Assembly (NCBI GenBank): GCA_016708825.1
Contig: JADJEZ010000023.1
Span: 62,001 to 126,000 of the forward strand
From: Betaproteobacteria bacterium
Lineage (GTDB): Bacteria > Pseudomonadota > Gammaproteobacteria > Burkholderiales > Usitatibacteraceae
DNA length: 64,000 bases
Reading direction: 5' to 3'
Part shown: one piece after another, positions 27,507 to 36,761 of the stretch
Layout: each line of letters begins with the position of its first letter
Numbering within the stretch: position 1 is the stretch's first letter
Program-made: the position numbers and the translations under genes
Notes under the pieces: model-generated
Databases searched by the model: none
Told to the model about the DNA's origin: nothing
Seen by the model: the letters and a program-made list of their open reading frames with translations, nothing else

Positions 27507-27531
27507 CGGGCGCCAGGCGGCGCCCGTTTTA
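27507..27531 (-). terminator. Intrinsic terminator downstream of dksA
   Basis: ACGGGCGCC and GGCGCCCGT form a perfect 9-bp stem around a four-base loop, flanked by TTTT on the plus strand and TTTCCTTTCT on the minus strand. It lies about 15 bases past the dksA stop and ahead of the dienelactone hydrolase gene. It could end transcription in either direction. Confidence 0.75.
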
Positions 27532-27546
27532 GGAGATTTGCGCTTG

Positions 27547-27965
27547 CTATTCGCCGTAGAGCTTCTGCTTCATCTCGCGGCGCTCCTGGGCCTCGATCGA
27601 CAGCGTCGCCGTGGGCCGCGCGATGAGACGTTGCAGGCCGATGGGCTCGCCGGTCTCCTCGCAGAAACCGTAGGAGCCGTCCTCGATCCGCGCGAGCGAA
27701 CTGTCGATCTTCTTCAGGAGCTTCCTCTCGCGGTCCCGCGTGCGCAGCTCCAGTGCGTGCTCTTCCTCGAGGGTGGCGCGGTCCGCGGGGTCCGGGGCGA
27801 AAGCTCCCGCAGGTGCTCCGTCGTGGCGCCGGCGTTCTCGCGCAACTGGCGCTGCAGTTCCATCAGCTGCTCCTTGAAGAAGCGCAGCTGCGCGGCGTTC
27901 ATGTACTCCGACTTGGGCATCTTGAGCACTTCCGCCTCGGTCAGGATCTTCGTCTTGCTGGCCAT
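27547..27965 (-). CDS. dksA: RNA polymerase-binding transcription factor DksA, one frameshift
   Basis: DksA binds the secondary channel of RNA polymerase and potentiates ppGpp. MASKTKILTEAEVLKMPKSE and the coiled-coil helix (YMNAAQLRFFKEQLMELQRQ) are clear. A single missing base near 27800 shifts the frame. The rest reads DRERKLLKKIDSSLARIEDG, GFCEETGEPIGLQRLIARPT and ends EMKQKLYGE. Correcting it gives about 139 residues. Only one of the usual four zinc cysteines is present, as in other betaproteobacterial DksA proteins. Confidence 0.9.
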
Positions 27966-28254
27966 TTATCCTCGCTTCTTGCGCGTGGGGCCTGGCTGGC
28001 TCGCCGGCCCCGTGGGGGCCTCGGCTCTCGACGCCACGGCCCGTTGGAAAAGCTGGCTAGTTTAGCGGACGATGCAGCCCGGGGCAATTCCTTTCGTTCC
28101 CGCGGGAACACCGGGAGCGGTGCCCGGAGTAAGGTGTCAAGTACTTGTTCTTCCTGCGTTTTGTCGCGCTGGCGGACACGCGGCGCGAGCGTCCCGACAG
28201 GCTCGCCGAAGGTCCATGCGAGCCTGCGGCAAGGCCCGTTGATACACTCGCGGC

Positions 28255-29934
28255 ATGCAAGCCCTCGAATCGACGCGGGGCGCGCCCCGCCCGGCGCCGA
28301 GACTGGGCACGCGCTCCTGGAACGCGGCCGCCGTCGCCATCGCGATCGCGCTCGCCGCCCCGATCGCCGTGGTGGCCTCGAACCTCTTCGTGCCCGGCGG
28401 CCAGGCGTGGGCGCACCTGGTGGCCACCGTGCTGCCCGACTACGCCCTCAATTCCGCGACTCTCGTCGTGCTGGTGGCCCTGGGCACGACGATCGTCGGC
28501 GTGGCCTGTGCGTGGGTCGTTGCCAACTGCGAGTTCCCCGGGCGGCGCGTTCTCGAGTGGGCGCTGGCGCTGCCGCTGGCGATGCCCGCCTACGTGATCG
28601 CCTACGCGTACACCGACGCGCTGCAGTTCGCCGGGCCCGTGCAGTCGGGCCTGCGCGAGCTCTTCGGCTGGGCCGCGGGCGACTACTGGTTTCCCGAGAT
28701 ACGCTCGCTCCCGGGCGCGGCGGCGATGTTCGTCGCGGTCCTCTACCCCTATGTCTATCTTCTCGCGCGCGTGGCCTTCCTGGAGCAGTCGCCCTCGCTC
28801 GCGGAGGCCGGGCGAACGCTGGGCCTGCCTCCCTGGAGGGCGTTCTTCCGCGTGAGCCTGCCGCTCGCCCGCCCGGCGGTCGCCGCCGGCGCCGCGTTGG
28901 CCTGCATGGAGACCCTCGCCGATTTCGGCACGGTGTCCTATTTCGGCGTGCAGACCTTCACCACGGGCATATTCCGCGCCTGGCTCTCGATGGGCGAGCC
29001 GGTGTCGGCCGCGAAGCTCTCGATGATCCTGCTCGCCTTCGTGGTCGTGCTGCTTGCGGCCGAGCGCATGGCGCGCCGACGTGCCCGTTTCCACGACGTG
29101 CCATCGTCGCGTCGCCGGTCGCGCATGGAGCTGTCCGGAGGCGCTCGCGCCGCCGCGCTGGCGACCTGCATCGTTCCGCTCGCGCTGGGGTTCGCCATTC
29201 CGGCGGCCATCCTCGCGAGCCTCGCGCTCCAGGGTGGCGATGGCCAGTTCGGCGCGCGATTCGCCACGCTCGCGGCCAACAGCTTCCTGGTCGCCACGAT
29301 CACCGCAGCCATCGCGGTCGCGCTCGCCGTGGTGATGGCCTACGGAGCGCGCATCTCGCGAAGCCCCGTCGCGGGCGCGATGAACCGCGTAGCGTCCCTG
29401 GGCTACGCCGTTCCCGGCGCGGTGATCGCGGTGGGTGTCCTGATTCCCGCGGCGAAGCTGGACAACCTGCTCGCCGATGCGCTCGACGCGCTATGGGGCG
29501 TTTCCGTGGGCCTCGTGCTCACCGGCAGCCTCGTGGCGCTGGTCTACGCCTACCTCATCCGCTTCCTCGCGGTGGCGCTGCAGACCGTGGAGGCGGGACT
29601 CGCGCGGATCACCCCGTCCATGGAGGACGCGGCGCGCTCCCTGGGGCTCGGGCCCGCGGAGACGCTCGCCCGCGTGCACCTGCCGATGATGCGCACGAGC
29701 CTCGTCACCGCCGCGCTGCTGGTGTTCGTGGACGTGATGAAGGAACTGCCGGCCACTTTCGTGATGCGGCCGTTCAACTTCGACACGCTGGCCGTGCAGG
29801 CCTACAACCTCGCCTCCGACGAGCGCCTGGCGGAAGCGTCCACCGCCTCCCTCGCAATCGTGGCCGTGGGACTCGTGCCGCTCATCGTCGCCGCCCGGCG
29901 GATGGTCCGGCCGGAGGAGTCGCGCACCGGCTAG
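28255..29934 (+). CDS. fbpB: Ferric iron ABC transporter permease (FbpB type)
   Basis: This 559-residue polytopic protein holds two fused permease domains, each with its coupling EAA-type loop: EAGRTLGLPPWRAFFRVSLP near residue 190 and EDAARSLGLGPAETLARVHL near 455. About 12 helices are visible. This double-domain layout is typical of FbpB/SfuB iron importers. The neighbouring iron-binding protein gene is on the opposite strand, and the ATPase gene lies further on in the same direction. The 289-base gap upstream (27966-28254) shows only a CAAGTACTTG palindrome and no clear gene. Confidence 0.88.
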   Translation: MQALESTRGAPRPAPRLGTRSWNAAAVAIAIALAAPIAVVASNLFVPGGQAWAHLVATVLPDYALNSATLVVLVALGTTIVGVACAWVVANCEFPGRRVLEWALALPLAMPAYVIAYAYTDALQFAGPVQSGLRELFGWAAGDYWFPEIRSLPGAAAMFVAVLYPYVYLLARVAFLEQSPSLAEAGRTLGLPPWRAFFRVSLPLARPAVAAGAALACMETLADFGTVSYFGVQTFTTGIFRAWLSMGEPVSAAKLSMILLAFVVVLLAAERMARRRARFHDVPSSRRRSRMELSGGARAAALATCIVPLALGFAIPAAILASLALQGGDGQFGARFATLAANSFLVATITAAIAVALAVVMAYGARISRSPVAGAMNRVASLGYAVPGAVIAVGVLIPAAKLDNLLADALDALWGVSVGLVLTGSLVALVYAYLIRFLAVALQTVEAGLARITPSMEDAARSLGLGPAETLARVHLPMMRTSLVTAALLVFVDVMKELPATFVMRPFNFDTLAVQAYNLASDERLAEASTASLAIVAVGLVPLIVAARRMVRPEESRTG

Positions 29935-29953
29935 CGCGGCGCCCCGGCGCGCG

Positions 29954-30966
29954 CTACTTCCAGCCCGCGCGGTCGTAGGCCTGCTGCGCCGCGGCCTGGT
30001 TCTTCCCTAGCAGCGTCACGTTGATGCTGTCCTTGCGGAATTCGCCGAGCGCGGCCAACTCGGGATTGCCGCGCACCTTGCCGACCGCGGGGTACTCGTT
30101 GTTGCCGTTGGCGAAGTAGGCCTGCGCCGCGTCACTCGCCAGGTACTCGAGGAAACTGATCGCGGCCTCGCGATGGGGCGCGTTCCTGAGGATCCCCGCA
30201 CCGGAGATGTTCACGTGAGTGCCGCGCCCCGACTGGTTCGGGAAGATCACGCCCACCTTCTCCGCGACCGCACGGTCCTCGGGCTTGCCGGACTTGAGAA
30301 GCCGCACGTAGTAGTAGGTGTTGGCCACGGCGAGCTGGCATTCGCCCGCGGCGACCGCCTTGATCTGGTCGGTGTCGCCTCCCTTGGGACTGCGGGCGAA
30401 GTTGGCCACGACGCCCGCGGCCCATTGCTCAGCCTTGACCGGGCCCACGCCGGCGATCATGGAACTCATGAGCGACAGGTTGTACATGTTGGCGCTCGAG
30501 CGGATGCAGATTTTCCCTTCCACTTCGGGTCGGCGAGGTCCTCGTAGTCGCGCAGCTGCGCCGGGTCGACCGCGCCCTTGCGATAGAAGATCGGGCGGGC
30601 GCGCACCGAGAAGGCGAACCACAGCCCGTCCGGGTGGCGCAGTTCGCCGGGAATGCGCTCTTCCAGGACTTTCGATCGCACCGGGGCGAAGAGCCGGAGC
30701 TGTTCGGCTCTCCAGAGCCGGCCCGCATCCACGGTCACGAGGACATCGGCAGGGCTTCTCGCCCCTTCGTTCTTGAGCCTTTCCAGGAGCGCGTCTTCAT
30801 TGGCCTCGATGCGATTCACCTTGATGCCGGTCTTCTTCGTGAAGCCTTCGTAGAGGGCCTCGTCGGTCTGGTAATGGCGCGAGGAGTAGAGGTTCAGGAC
30901 CTTGTCCTGGGCGGCGGCAGGAAGGGCGAAAAGTACGGCGGCCAGGACCGGGGCAATGGATTTCAT
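29954..30966 (-). CDS. fbpA: Periplasmic ferric iron-binding protein (FbpA/FutA type), one frameshift
   Basis: MKSIAPVLAAVLFALPAAAQ is a signal peptide, followed by LNLYSSRHYQTDEALYEGF, the usual opening of Fe(III)-binding FutA/FbpA proteins. A missing base near 30515 shifts the frame. The rest includes ANTYYYVRLLKSGKPED with the tyrosine cluster used for iron ligation, and ends AYDRAGWK. Corrected length is about 337 residues. It lies convergent to fbpB and divergent from fbpC, an unusual layout for one transporter. Confidence 0.87.
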
Positions 30967-31002
30967 GGAGCGCTCCGAATGGGGACAGAGTCTATTATTA
31001 GG

Positions 31003-31015
31003 AATGATTCGCATT
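31003..31015. promoter_or_regulatory. Candidate Fur box between fbpA and fbpC
   Basis: AATGATTCGCATT, within TTAGGAATGATTCGCATTTG, is an AATG/CATT dyad similar to half of the classic Fur operator. It sits 37 bases upstream of the fbpA start and about 90 bases upstream of fbpC, so one site could control both iron genes. The match is partial. Confidence 0.45.
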
Positions 31016-31091
31016 TGTCAATAAGTGAGCATTCTCCAGACATGCCGGAACGACGCATTGCGCCATATCAACCACTTAGAAGCTTCCAAGC

Positions 31092-31097
31092 TATAAT
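31092..31097 (+). promoter_or_regulatory. TATAAT immediately upstream of the fbpC start
   Basis: A perfect TATAAT ends eight bases before ATG 31105 and overlaps the alternative ATG 31096. If it is a working -10 box, transcription would start at or next to ATG 31105, giving a leaderless or nearly leaderless mRNA. No good -35 hexamer is seen. Confidence 0.3.
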
Positions 31098-31104
31098 GCT
31101 TCTC

Positions 31105-32169
31105 ATGTCCCATGCCCTCGATGTCCGCAAACTCCGGTTCTCCTACCCCGGAATGCCCCCAGTACTCGAAGGGTTTGACCTTGCGCTGGCCGAGGGCGAG
31201 ATCGGCTGCCTGCTGGGGCCCAGCGGCTGCGGAAAGACCACGGCCCTGCGCTGCATCGCGGGCCTCGAGGCGGCCCATGAGGGCGAAATCGCCATTCGCG
31301 GCCAGGTAGTGAGCAAGGCCGGTTTCACGGTACCGACCGAGGCGCGGCGCATTGGCGTCGTGTTCCAGGACTACGCGCTCTTTCCCCACCTCGACGCCAT
31401 GGACAACGTGGCCTTCGGCCTGCGCGACCACGCGCGCGCCGAACGCAGGAAGCGCGCCGCCGAGCTGCTCGCGCTGGTGGGCCTGCCCGGGTCGGGCACC
31501 AAGTACCCGCACGAACTCTCCGGCGGGCAGAAGCAGCGCGTCGCACTCGCACGCGCCCTCGCCCCGGGCCCGCAACTGCTGCTCCTGGACGAGCCCTTCT
31601 CCAATCTCGACGCCGACCTGCGCGAGCGCCTGTCCATCGAGGTGCGCGCGATCCTCAAGGCCCAGGGCACGACCGCCCTCCTCGTGACCCACGACCAGAA
31701 CGAGGCCTTCGCCATGGCCGACACCGTCGGCGTGATGCGCAAGGGGCGCATCGAGCAATGGGACACGGCCTACAACCTCTATCACCGTCCGGTGTCGCGG
31801 TTCGTGGCGGACTTCGTCGGCGAAGGCGTGCTGATCGACGGGCTCGCCTCCGAAGCCGACGGCATCGACACCGTCCTGGGCGCGCTCAGGCACTGCCCGG
31901 GGTGCGAGCTGAAGCCGGGCATGCCGGTCGCACTCCTGCTTCGTCCCGACGACGTGCAGCACGACGACGACGCGGTGCTCAAGGCCGAGGTCGTGAAGAA
32001 GGCGTTCCGCGGCGCGGAATTCCTCTACCCCCTGAAGCTCGACGACGGCAAGCAGCTCCTTTCGCTGGTGCCCTCGCACCACAACCACGCCATCGGCGAG
32101 AAGATCGGCATCAAGCTCCACGTCGACCACGTGGTGGCGTTCCCGCGCGCCGAAGGCGCCGACGACTGA
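31105..32169 (+). CDS. fbpC: Ferric iron ABC transporter ATP-binding protein (FbpC type)
   Basis: The 354-residue ATPase has Walker A LLGPSGCGKTTALRC, Q-loop VVFQDYALFPHLDAMDNV, signature HELSGGQKQRVALARALA, Walker B LLLLDEPFSNLDADLR and switch His in LLVTHDQNEAFAMAD. A C-terminal TOBE-type domain (about 240-350) follows, as in FbpC. ATG 31105 gives MSHALDVRKLRFSYPG. ATG 31096 is possible. It completes an Fbp importer with fbpB and the inverted fbpA. Confidence 0.9.
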   Translation: MSHALDVRKLRFSYPGMPPVLEGFDLALAEGEIGCLLGPSGCGKTTALRCIAGLEAAHEGEIAIRGQVVSKAGFTVPTEARRIGVVFQDYALFPHLDAMDNVAFGLRDHARAERRKRAAELLALVGLPGSGTKYPHELSGGQKQRVALARALAPGPQLLLLDEPFSNLDADLRERLSIEVRAILKAQGTTALLVTHDQNEAFAMADTVGVMRKGRIEQWDTAYNLYHRPVSRFVADFVGEGVLIDGLASEADGIDTVLGALRHCPGCELKPGMPVALLLRPDDVQHDDDAVLKAEVVKKAFRGAEFLYPLKLDDGKQLLSLVPSHHNHAIGEKIGIKLHVDHVVAFPRAEGADD

Positions 32170-32198
32170 CGGAATTTCCCGCGCCGCCCGCGGGCTGC

Positions 32199-33434
32199 TC
32201 AGGCGTACTTGCGTACGTCCTCGATGACCTTGCCGTCGTTGGGAAGCGTGCCGGTGGCGACGAAATGCACCTCGCCGCGCAGCTTGGTCACGTCCCGGAG
32301 CGTGGCCTCGACCGCCTGCACGAGCTGCGAATCCGGCGCGCCTTCGCGCTCGACGCGCAGCAGGAGCGTGTCGTTGCCCCCGTCGTTGTCCACCACGAGC
32401 CGGGATCGCCCGAGGCCATGGCGGCCGACGACCTGCGCGACCTGCTCCGGGTGCACGAAGATCCCCCGGACCTTGGTCGTCTGGTCTGCTCTCCCCAACC
32501 AGCCCTTGATGCGCAGGTTCGTGCGCCCGCAGGGGCTCGTCCCCGGGAGCACGGCGGAGAGGTCCCCGGTGGCGAAGCGCACCAGGGGATAGTCCTCGTT
32601 GAAGGGGGTCACCACGACCTCGCCCACCTCGCCTTCGGCCACCGGGTCGCCCGTTCCCGGACGGACGATCTCCATCACCACTTCCTCGTCCACCACGAGC
32701 CCCTCGCGCGCCGGAGTCTCGTAGGCGATCACCCCGAGGTCGGCCGTGCCGTACGCCTGGGACGCCTCGATTCCGCGCCCGCGCAGGAACTCGCGCACCG
32801 GCGGGAGGAACGCCTCTCCGGAGACGAGCGCACGCTTGAGGGAGGATGCGTCGGTGCCCAGCTCGTCGCACTTCTCGAGGATGAGCTTCAGGAACGAGGG
32901 CGTCCCCACGTAGCCCGAGGGTTTCAGGTCCGCGATCACCCGCGCCTGCAGTTCGGTCTGTCCCACGCCGCCCGGGATCACGGCGCAGCCCAGGCGGTGC
33001 AGCCCCGTCTCGAACATGCTTCCGGCTGGCGTGAGGTGGTAGGAGTAGCAGTTGAGCACCACGTCCCCCGCGCGGAAGCCCGCGGCGAAGAGGCCGCGCG
33101 CGGTGCGCCAGAAATCCGGCCGCCGCCCTTCCGGATCGTAGATCGGGCCGGGGGAGGCGAAGATGCGCGCCAGCCCCGACGCCGGGGTGGCGTTGAGGCC
33201 GCCGAAGGGCAACTCGGCCTTCTGCAGCCCCATCAGCGCGGACTTGCGCGTGACCGGCAGGCCCGCGAGCGCCGCGCGCGTGCGCACGGTCTCGGGATCG
33301 ACAGCGGAGAGAACGCGCGCGAAGTGGGCCGTCGAGCCCCGAGCGAGCGCCACCTGCGCCGGAAGGCGCGCCATCAGCTCGCGTTCGCGAACCGCAGGGT
33401 CGCGGGTCTCGAGGGCGTCGTAGTGCTCGCCCAT
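32199..33434 (-). CDS. PaaK-like AMP-binding acyl/aryl-CoA ligase
   Basis: This 411-residue enzyme resembles phenylacetate-CoA ligase. Features are LNCYSYHLTPAGSMFETGLH, the loop SQAYGTADLGVIAYE, VRFATGDLSAV and RADQTTKVRGIFVHPEQV. It activates a carboxylic acid as an acyl-adenylate before CoA transfer. The ATG overlaps the livF stop (TGATG), so it is coupled to the branched-chain-type importer and probably activates what that importer brings in, perhaps an aromatic or branched acid. Confidence 0.83.
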   Translation of the reverse strand: MGEHYDALETRDPAVRERELMARLPAQVALARGSTAHFARVLSAVDPETVRTRAALAGLPVTRKSALMGLQKAELPFGGLNATPASGLARIFASPGPIYDPEGRRPDFWRTARGLFAAGFRAGDVVLNCYSYHLTPAGSMFETGLHRLGCAVIPGGVGQTELQARVIADLKPSGYVGTPSFLKLILEKCDELGTDASSLKRALVSGEAFLPPVREFLRGRGIEASQAYGTADLGVIAYETPAREGLVVDEEVVMEIVRPGTGDPVAEGEVGEVVVTPFNEDYPLVRFATGDLSAVLPGTSPCGRTNLRIKGWLGRADQTTKVRGIFVHPEQVAQVVGRHGLGRSRLVVDNDGGNDTLLLRVEREGAPDSQLVQAVEATLRDVTKLRGEVHFVATGTLPNDGKVIEDVRKYA

Positions 33435-34249
33435 CAGGACAGCCAGCGCTTGCGGCGCCGGTAGTTCTTGCTGTCGCGGAAGCTCTTCCGCCCCGCGGTG
33501 GAGATGCCGAGGTAGAACTCCTTCACGTCCTCGTTCTCGGAGAGCGCGTGGGCGCTGCCCTCCATCACCACGCGGCCGTTCTCCAGGATGTAGCCGAAGT
33601 CGGCGAAGCGCAGCGCCACCATCGTGTTCTGCTCGGCGAGCAGGAAGCTCACCTTTTCCTTCGTGTTCAGGTTCTTCACGATCTCGAAGATCTCCTCGAC
33701 GATCTGGGGCGCCAGCCCCATTGAGGGCTCGTCCAGCAGGATCATCGTGGGCCTCGCCATGAGCGCGCGCCCGATGGCGGTCATCTGCTGCTCGCCGCCG
33801 GAGGTGTAGCCCGCAAGGGAAGTCCGGCGAAGCTTCAGGCGCGGAAAGAACTCGTAGACCCGCTCGAGGTCGGCGCGGATCTCGGCGCGCGGGACGCTGC
33901 GCGTGTAGGCGCCGGTCAGCAGGTTGTCCTCGACGGTGAGGTGGGCGAAGCAGTGGCGCCCTTCCATCACCTGGATCACGCCGCGCTTGACCAGGTCGGA
34001 GGGCGTCAGGCGGTCGACCCGCTGGCCACGAAACTCGATCAGGCCCTTCGTCACCTCTCCGCGTTCGGCCCGCAGGAGATTGGAAATCGCCTTGAGGGTC
34101 GTGGTCTTGCCGGCCCCGTTGGCGCCCAGGAGCGCCACGATGCCCCCTTCGGACACCACGAGCGAAACCCCCTTCAGCACGAGGATCACGTGGTTGTAGA
34201 TGACCTCGATGCCGTTGACTTCGAGGAGGGGCTTGGCGTTGTCGGGCAT
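33434..34249 (-). CDS. livF: Branched-chain-type ABC transporter ATP-binding protein LivF
   Basis: The 271-residue ATPase has Walker A ALLGANGAGKTTTLKAIS, VIQVMEGRHCFAHLTVEDNL, signature AGYTSGGEQQMTAIGRAL and Walker B MILLDEPSMGLAP. These are diagnostic of LivF. ATG 34249 is preferred over the upstream TTG. It follows the binding protein gene livK and is coupled to the PaaK-like ligase. Confidence 0.92.
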   Translation of the reverse strand: MPDNAKPLLEVNGIEVIYNHVILVLKGVSLVVSEGGIVALLGANGAGKTTTLKAISNLLRAERGEVTKGLIEFRGQRVDRLTPSDLVKRGVIQVMEGRHCFAHLTVEDNLLTGAYTRSVPRAEIRADLERVYEFFPRLKLRRTSLAGYTSGGEQQMTAIGRALMARPTMILLDEPSMGLAPQIVEEIFEIVKNLNTKEKVSFLLAEQNTMVALRFADFGYILENGRVVMEGSAHALSENEDVKEFYLGISTAGRKSFRDSKNYRRRKRWLS

Positions 34250-34313
34250 GGGACTCGTCTTCGTGGGCAAGGCCCGGGACGGGGCGAACCCCGTCCCGGT
34301 GTCACGCGGCTGC

Positions 34314-35632
34314 CTACTTCTCCTTGGAGCAGTCGCGCTGGGCGATCTTCTTCTCCCCCGCGTAGGCCTTGGCCTGCGCCTTGATCAGCGGGTTGAGGAA
34401 CTTCGCGTCCGCCTCGAGCCAGTCGGAGGTGTAGCTCCAGGTGTTGCCGTCCCAGGTGTGGATGCGGGCGCGGTGCACGCCCTCGTGGTCGTTGCACGAG
34501 GTCTTCAGCGGCTGGACCATGTCCGCGAAGCCCAACGCCTTGATGCGCGCGGCCGGGAGGTTCAGGTTCTCCGCGCCCCAGCGCACGTCCTCGCCGGTCA
34601 CGACCTTCTTCTTGGTCTTGGCCTGGGCATTGCGGATCGACTCGACCACGAGCATCGCGGAAATCATGCCGCGGTTGTAGAGCACGTCACCGACCTCGCT
34701 CTTGTTGCCGGCGGTTCCCTTGCCCTTGTCGTAGAGGTGCTTCGCGATGTCCTTGTGCACGGGCGCGTCGCGCTCGTTGGAGTGGCCGAGGGCCAGGCCG
34801 TTGTAGCCCTTGGCCGCCGCTTCCGCGGGCAGCACGTCGGGCTCGGCCGCGGACCACCACACGCCGTACATCTGCAGGCGCGGGTAGGACACCGCGATCG
34901 CCTCCTTGATGGAGGTCGAGTTCATCACCCCCCATCCCCACAGGAAGACGTAGTCGGGGCGCTGCTGGCGGATCTGCAGCCAGGTGGCCTTCTGCTCCAC
35001 GCCCGGGTGGGTCACGGGCAGCTTGATGAAGTCGAAGCCGTGCTTCTTCGAGTGCTCCTCGAGGACCTTGATGGGCCCTTGCCGTAGGGCGAGTCGTGGT
35101 AGACGAGCGCGATCTTCTTGCCCTTGAGGCTGCCCTTCTTCGCCACGTGCTGCACCAGCATGTCGGCCGCGGACCAGTACGTGCCCAGCAGCGGGAAGTT
35201 CCACGCGAAGACGCTGCCGTCGGCGCTCTCGGAACGGCCGTAGCCGGTGGTGAAGAGCGCGATCTTGTCGATGGGCACCTTTTCCGTCAGCGCGAAGGTG
35301 ATGCCCGTGGACAGCGGGTTCACGGCGACGGGCTTCTTGCTCTTCAGGCGCTCGTAGCACTCCACGCCGCGGTCGGTCGCGTAGCCCGTCTCGCACTCCT
35401 CGATGGCGAGCTTGATGCCGTTCACGCCGCCGTCGCGCTCGTTCACGAGCTTCAGGTAGTCGACGAAGCCGTTGGCCCACGGCACGCCGTTGGGGGCGTA
35501 CGCGCCGGTGCGGTAGACCAGCACCGGAATGAAAATCTCGTTGGCCTGCGCGGCGGCGTCCTGAACGCCACCCAGCGCGCCCGCGACGGCCAGTGCGGCG
35601 GCCGCGGCCTTCAGCTTGATGTTCGCTTTCAT
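34314..35632 (-). CDS. livK: Branched-chain-type ABC transporter substrate-binding protein, one frameshift
   Basis: This periplasmic type I binding protein starts at ATG 35632 because AAGGAGG lies six bases upstream. The ATG at 35638 is too close to the site. The signal peptide (LKAAAAALAVAGALGGVQDA) is followed by IFIPVLVYRTGAYAPNG. A missing base near 35075 shifts the frame from ALVYHDSPYGK to GPIKVLEEHSKKHGF. The end reads AQRDCSKEK. Corrected length is about 439 residues. The ligand is not deducible, and amino acids, aromatic acids and short fatty acids are all possible. Confidence 0.88.
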
Positions 35633-35693
35633 CTCCATCCTCCTTGTTGTGGTGCTGCGGTGGGTTGTTTCGTCGGCAAGGGCGTCGCCCGAA

Positions 35694-36758
35694 TCAGTGC
35701 GGGAACGGCCAGAGCCGGAGCTTTTCCTTGCCGACGGCCCACAGGCGGGCGAGCCCGTGGGGTTCGGCGATCAGGAAGAACACGATGAGCGCACCGAAGA
35801 TCATGATCTCCATGTGCGAGATGAGGGCGGTGGACATGTCGATGCCGAGCCAGCCCGGCATCTGGTTCAACATGAGCGGCAGGATCACGATGAACGCGGC
35901 GCCCAGGAAGGAGCCGAGGATCGATCCCAGCCCGCCGATGATCACCATGAAGAGCAGCTGGAAGGAGCGGTTCACGTCGAAGGCGAGCGGCTCCCAGGCG
36001 CCAAGGTAGACGAACGCCCAGAGCGCGCCCGCGACCCCCACGAAGAAGGAACTCACGGCGAAGGCGGTCACCTTGGCGTAGAGCGGCCGGATGCCGATCA
36101 CTTCCGCCGCCACGTCCATGTCGCGCATGGCCATCCAGCTTCGCCCGATCGCGCCTCGCGTGAGATTGCGCGCGATGAGCGCGAAAACGCAGACGAACGC
36201 GAGCACGAAGAGGTATTTCTCCACCGGGGAGTTGATCGTCCACTCGAACATCTTCAGCGGCGGCGCGGTCACCGATCCCGAGGGCGAGTCGTTGGTGAAC
36301 CAGGAAATGCGCGCGAAGGCCCAGTCGAGGAAGAACTGCGCGGCAAGGGTGGCCACGGCGAGGTAGAAGCCCTTGATCCGCAGGCTCGGCAGTCCGAAGA
36401 GCACCCCCACGACCATCGACACGAGCCCCGCCAGCAGGAATATCACGATCAGGTTCAGGTCCGGCACGCGCACGGCCAGGTTGTAGGCCGCGTACGCGCC
36501 CACCGCCATGAAACCCCCGGTGCCGAGCGAGACCTGCCCGCAGAAGCCCACGAGGATGTTCAGGCCGATGGCCGCCAGCGCGAGGATCAGGAACGGGACC
36601 AGGATCGCGCGGAACAGGTACTCGCTCGCGAGGAACGGCACGGCGCCGAACGCGAAGGCGAGCACGAGCAGGATGAAGACCTTGTCCTGGAGGATGGGAA
36701 AGAGCTGCTGGTCCGCCTCGTAGGTGGTCTTGTACTGGCCGGTTTCGCGGTAGATCAC
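35694..36758 (-). CDS. livM: Branched-chain-type ABC transporter permease LivM
   Basis: This 354-residue permease has about ten helices, starting with VFILLVLAFAFGAVPFLASE. The coupling region reads LTRGAIGRSWMAMRDMDVAA, and GLNILVGFCGQVSLGTGGFM is the LivM signature. It lies between livK and livH with short gaps. It is intact. Confidence 0.93.
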   Translation of the reverse strand: MIYRETGQYKTTYEADQQLFPILQDKVFILLVLAFAFGAVPFLASEYLFRAILVPFLILALAAIGLNILVGFCGQVSLGTGGFMAVGAYAAYNLAVRVPDLNLIVIFLLAGLVSMVVGVLFGLPSLRIKGFYLAVATLAAQFFLDWAFARISWFTNDSPSGSVTAPPLKMFEWTINSPVEKYLFVLAFVCVFALIARNLTRGAIGRSWMAMRDMDVAAEVIGIRPLYAKVTAFAVSSFFVGVAGALWAFVYLGAWEPLAFDVNRSFQLLFMVIIGGLGSILGSFLGAAFIVILPLMLNQMPGWLGIDMSTALISHMEIMIFGALIVFFLIAEPHGLARLWAVGKEKLRLWPFPH

Positions 36759-36761
36759 GCT

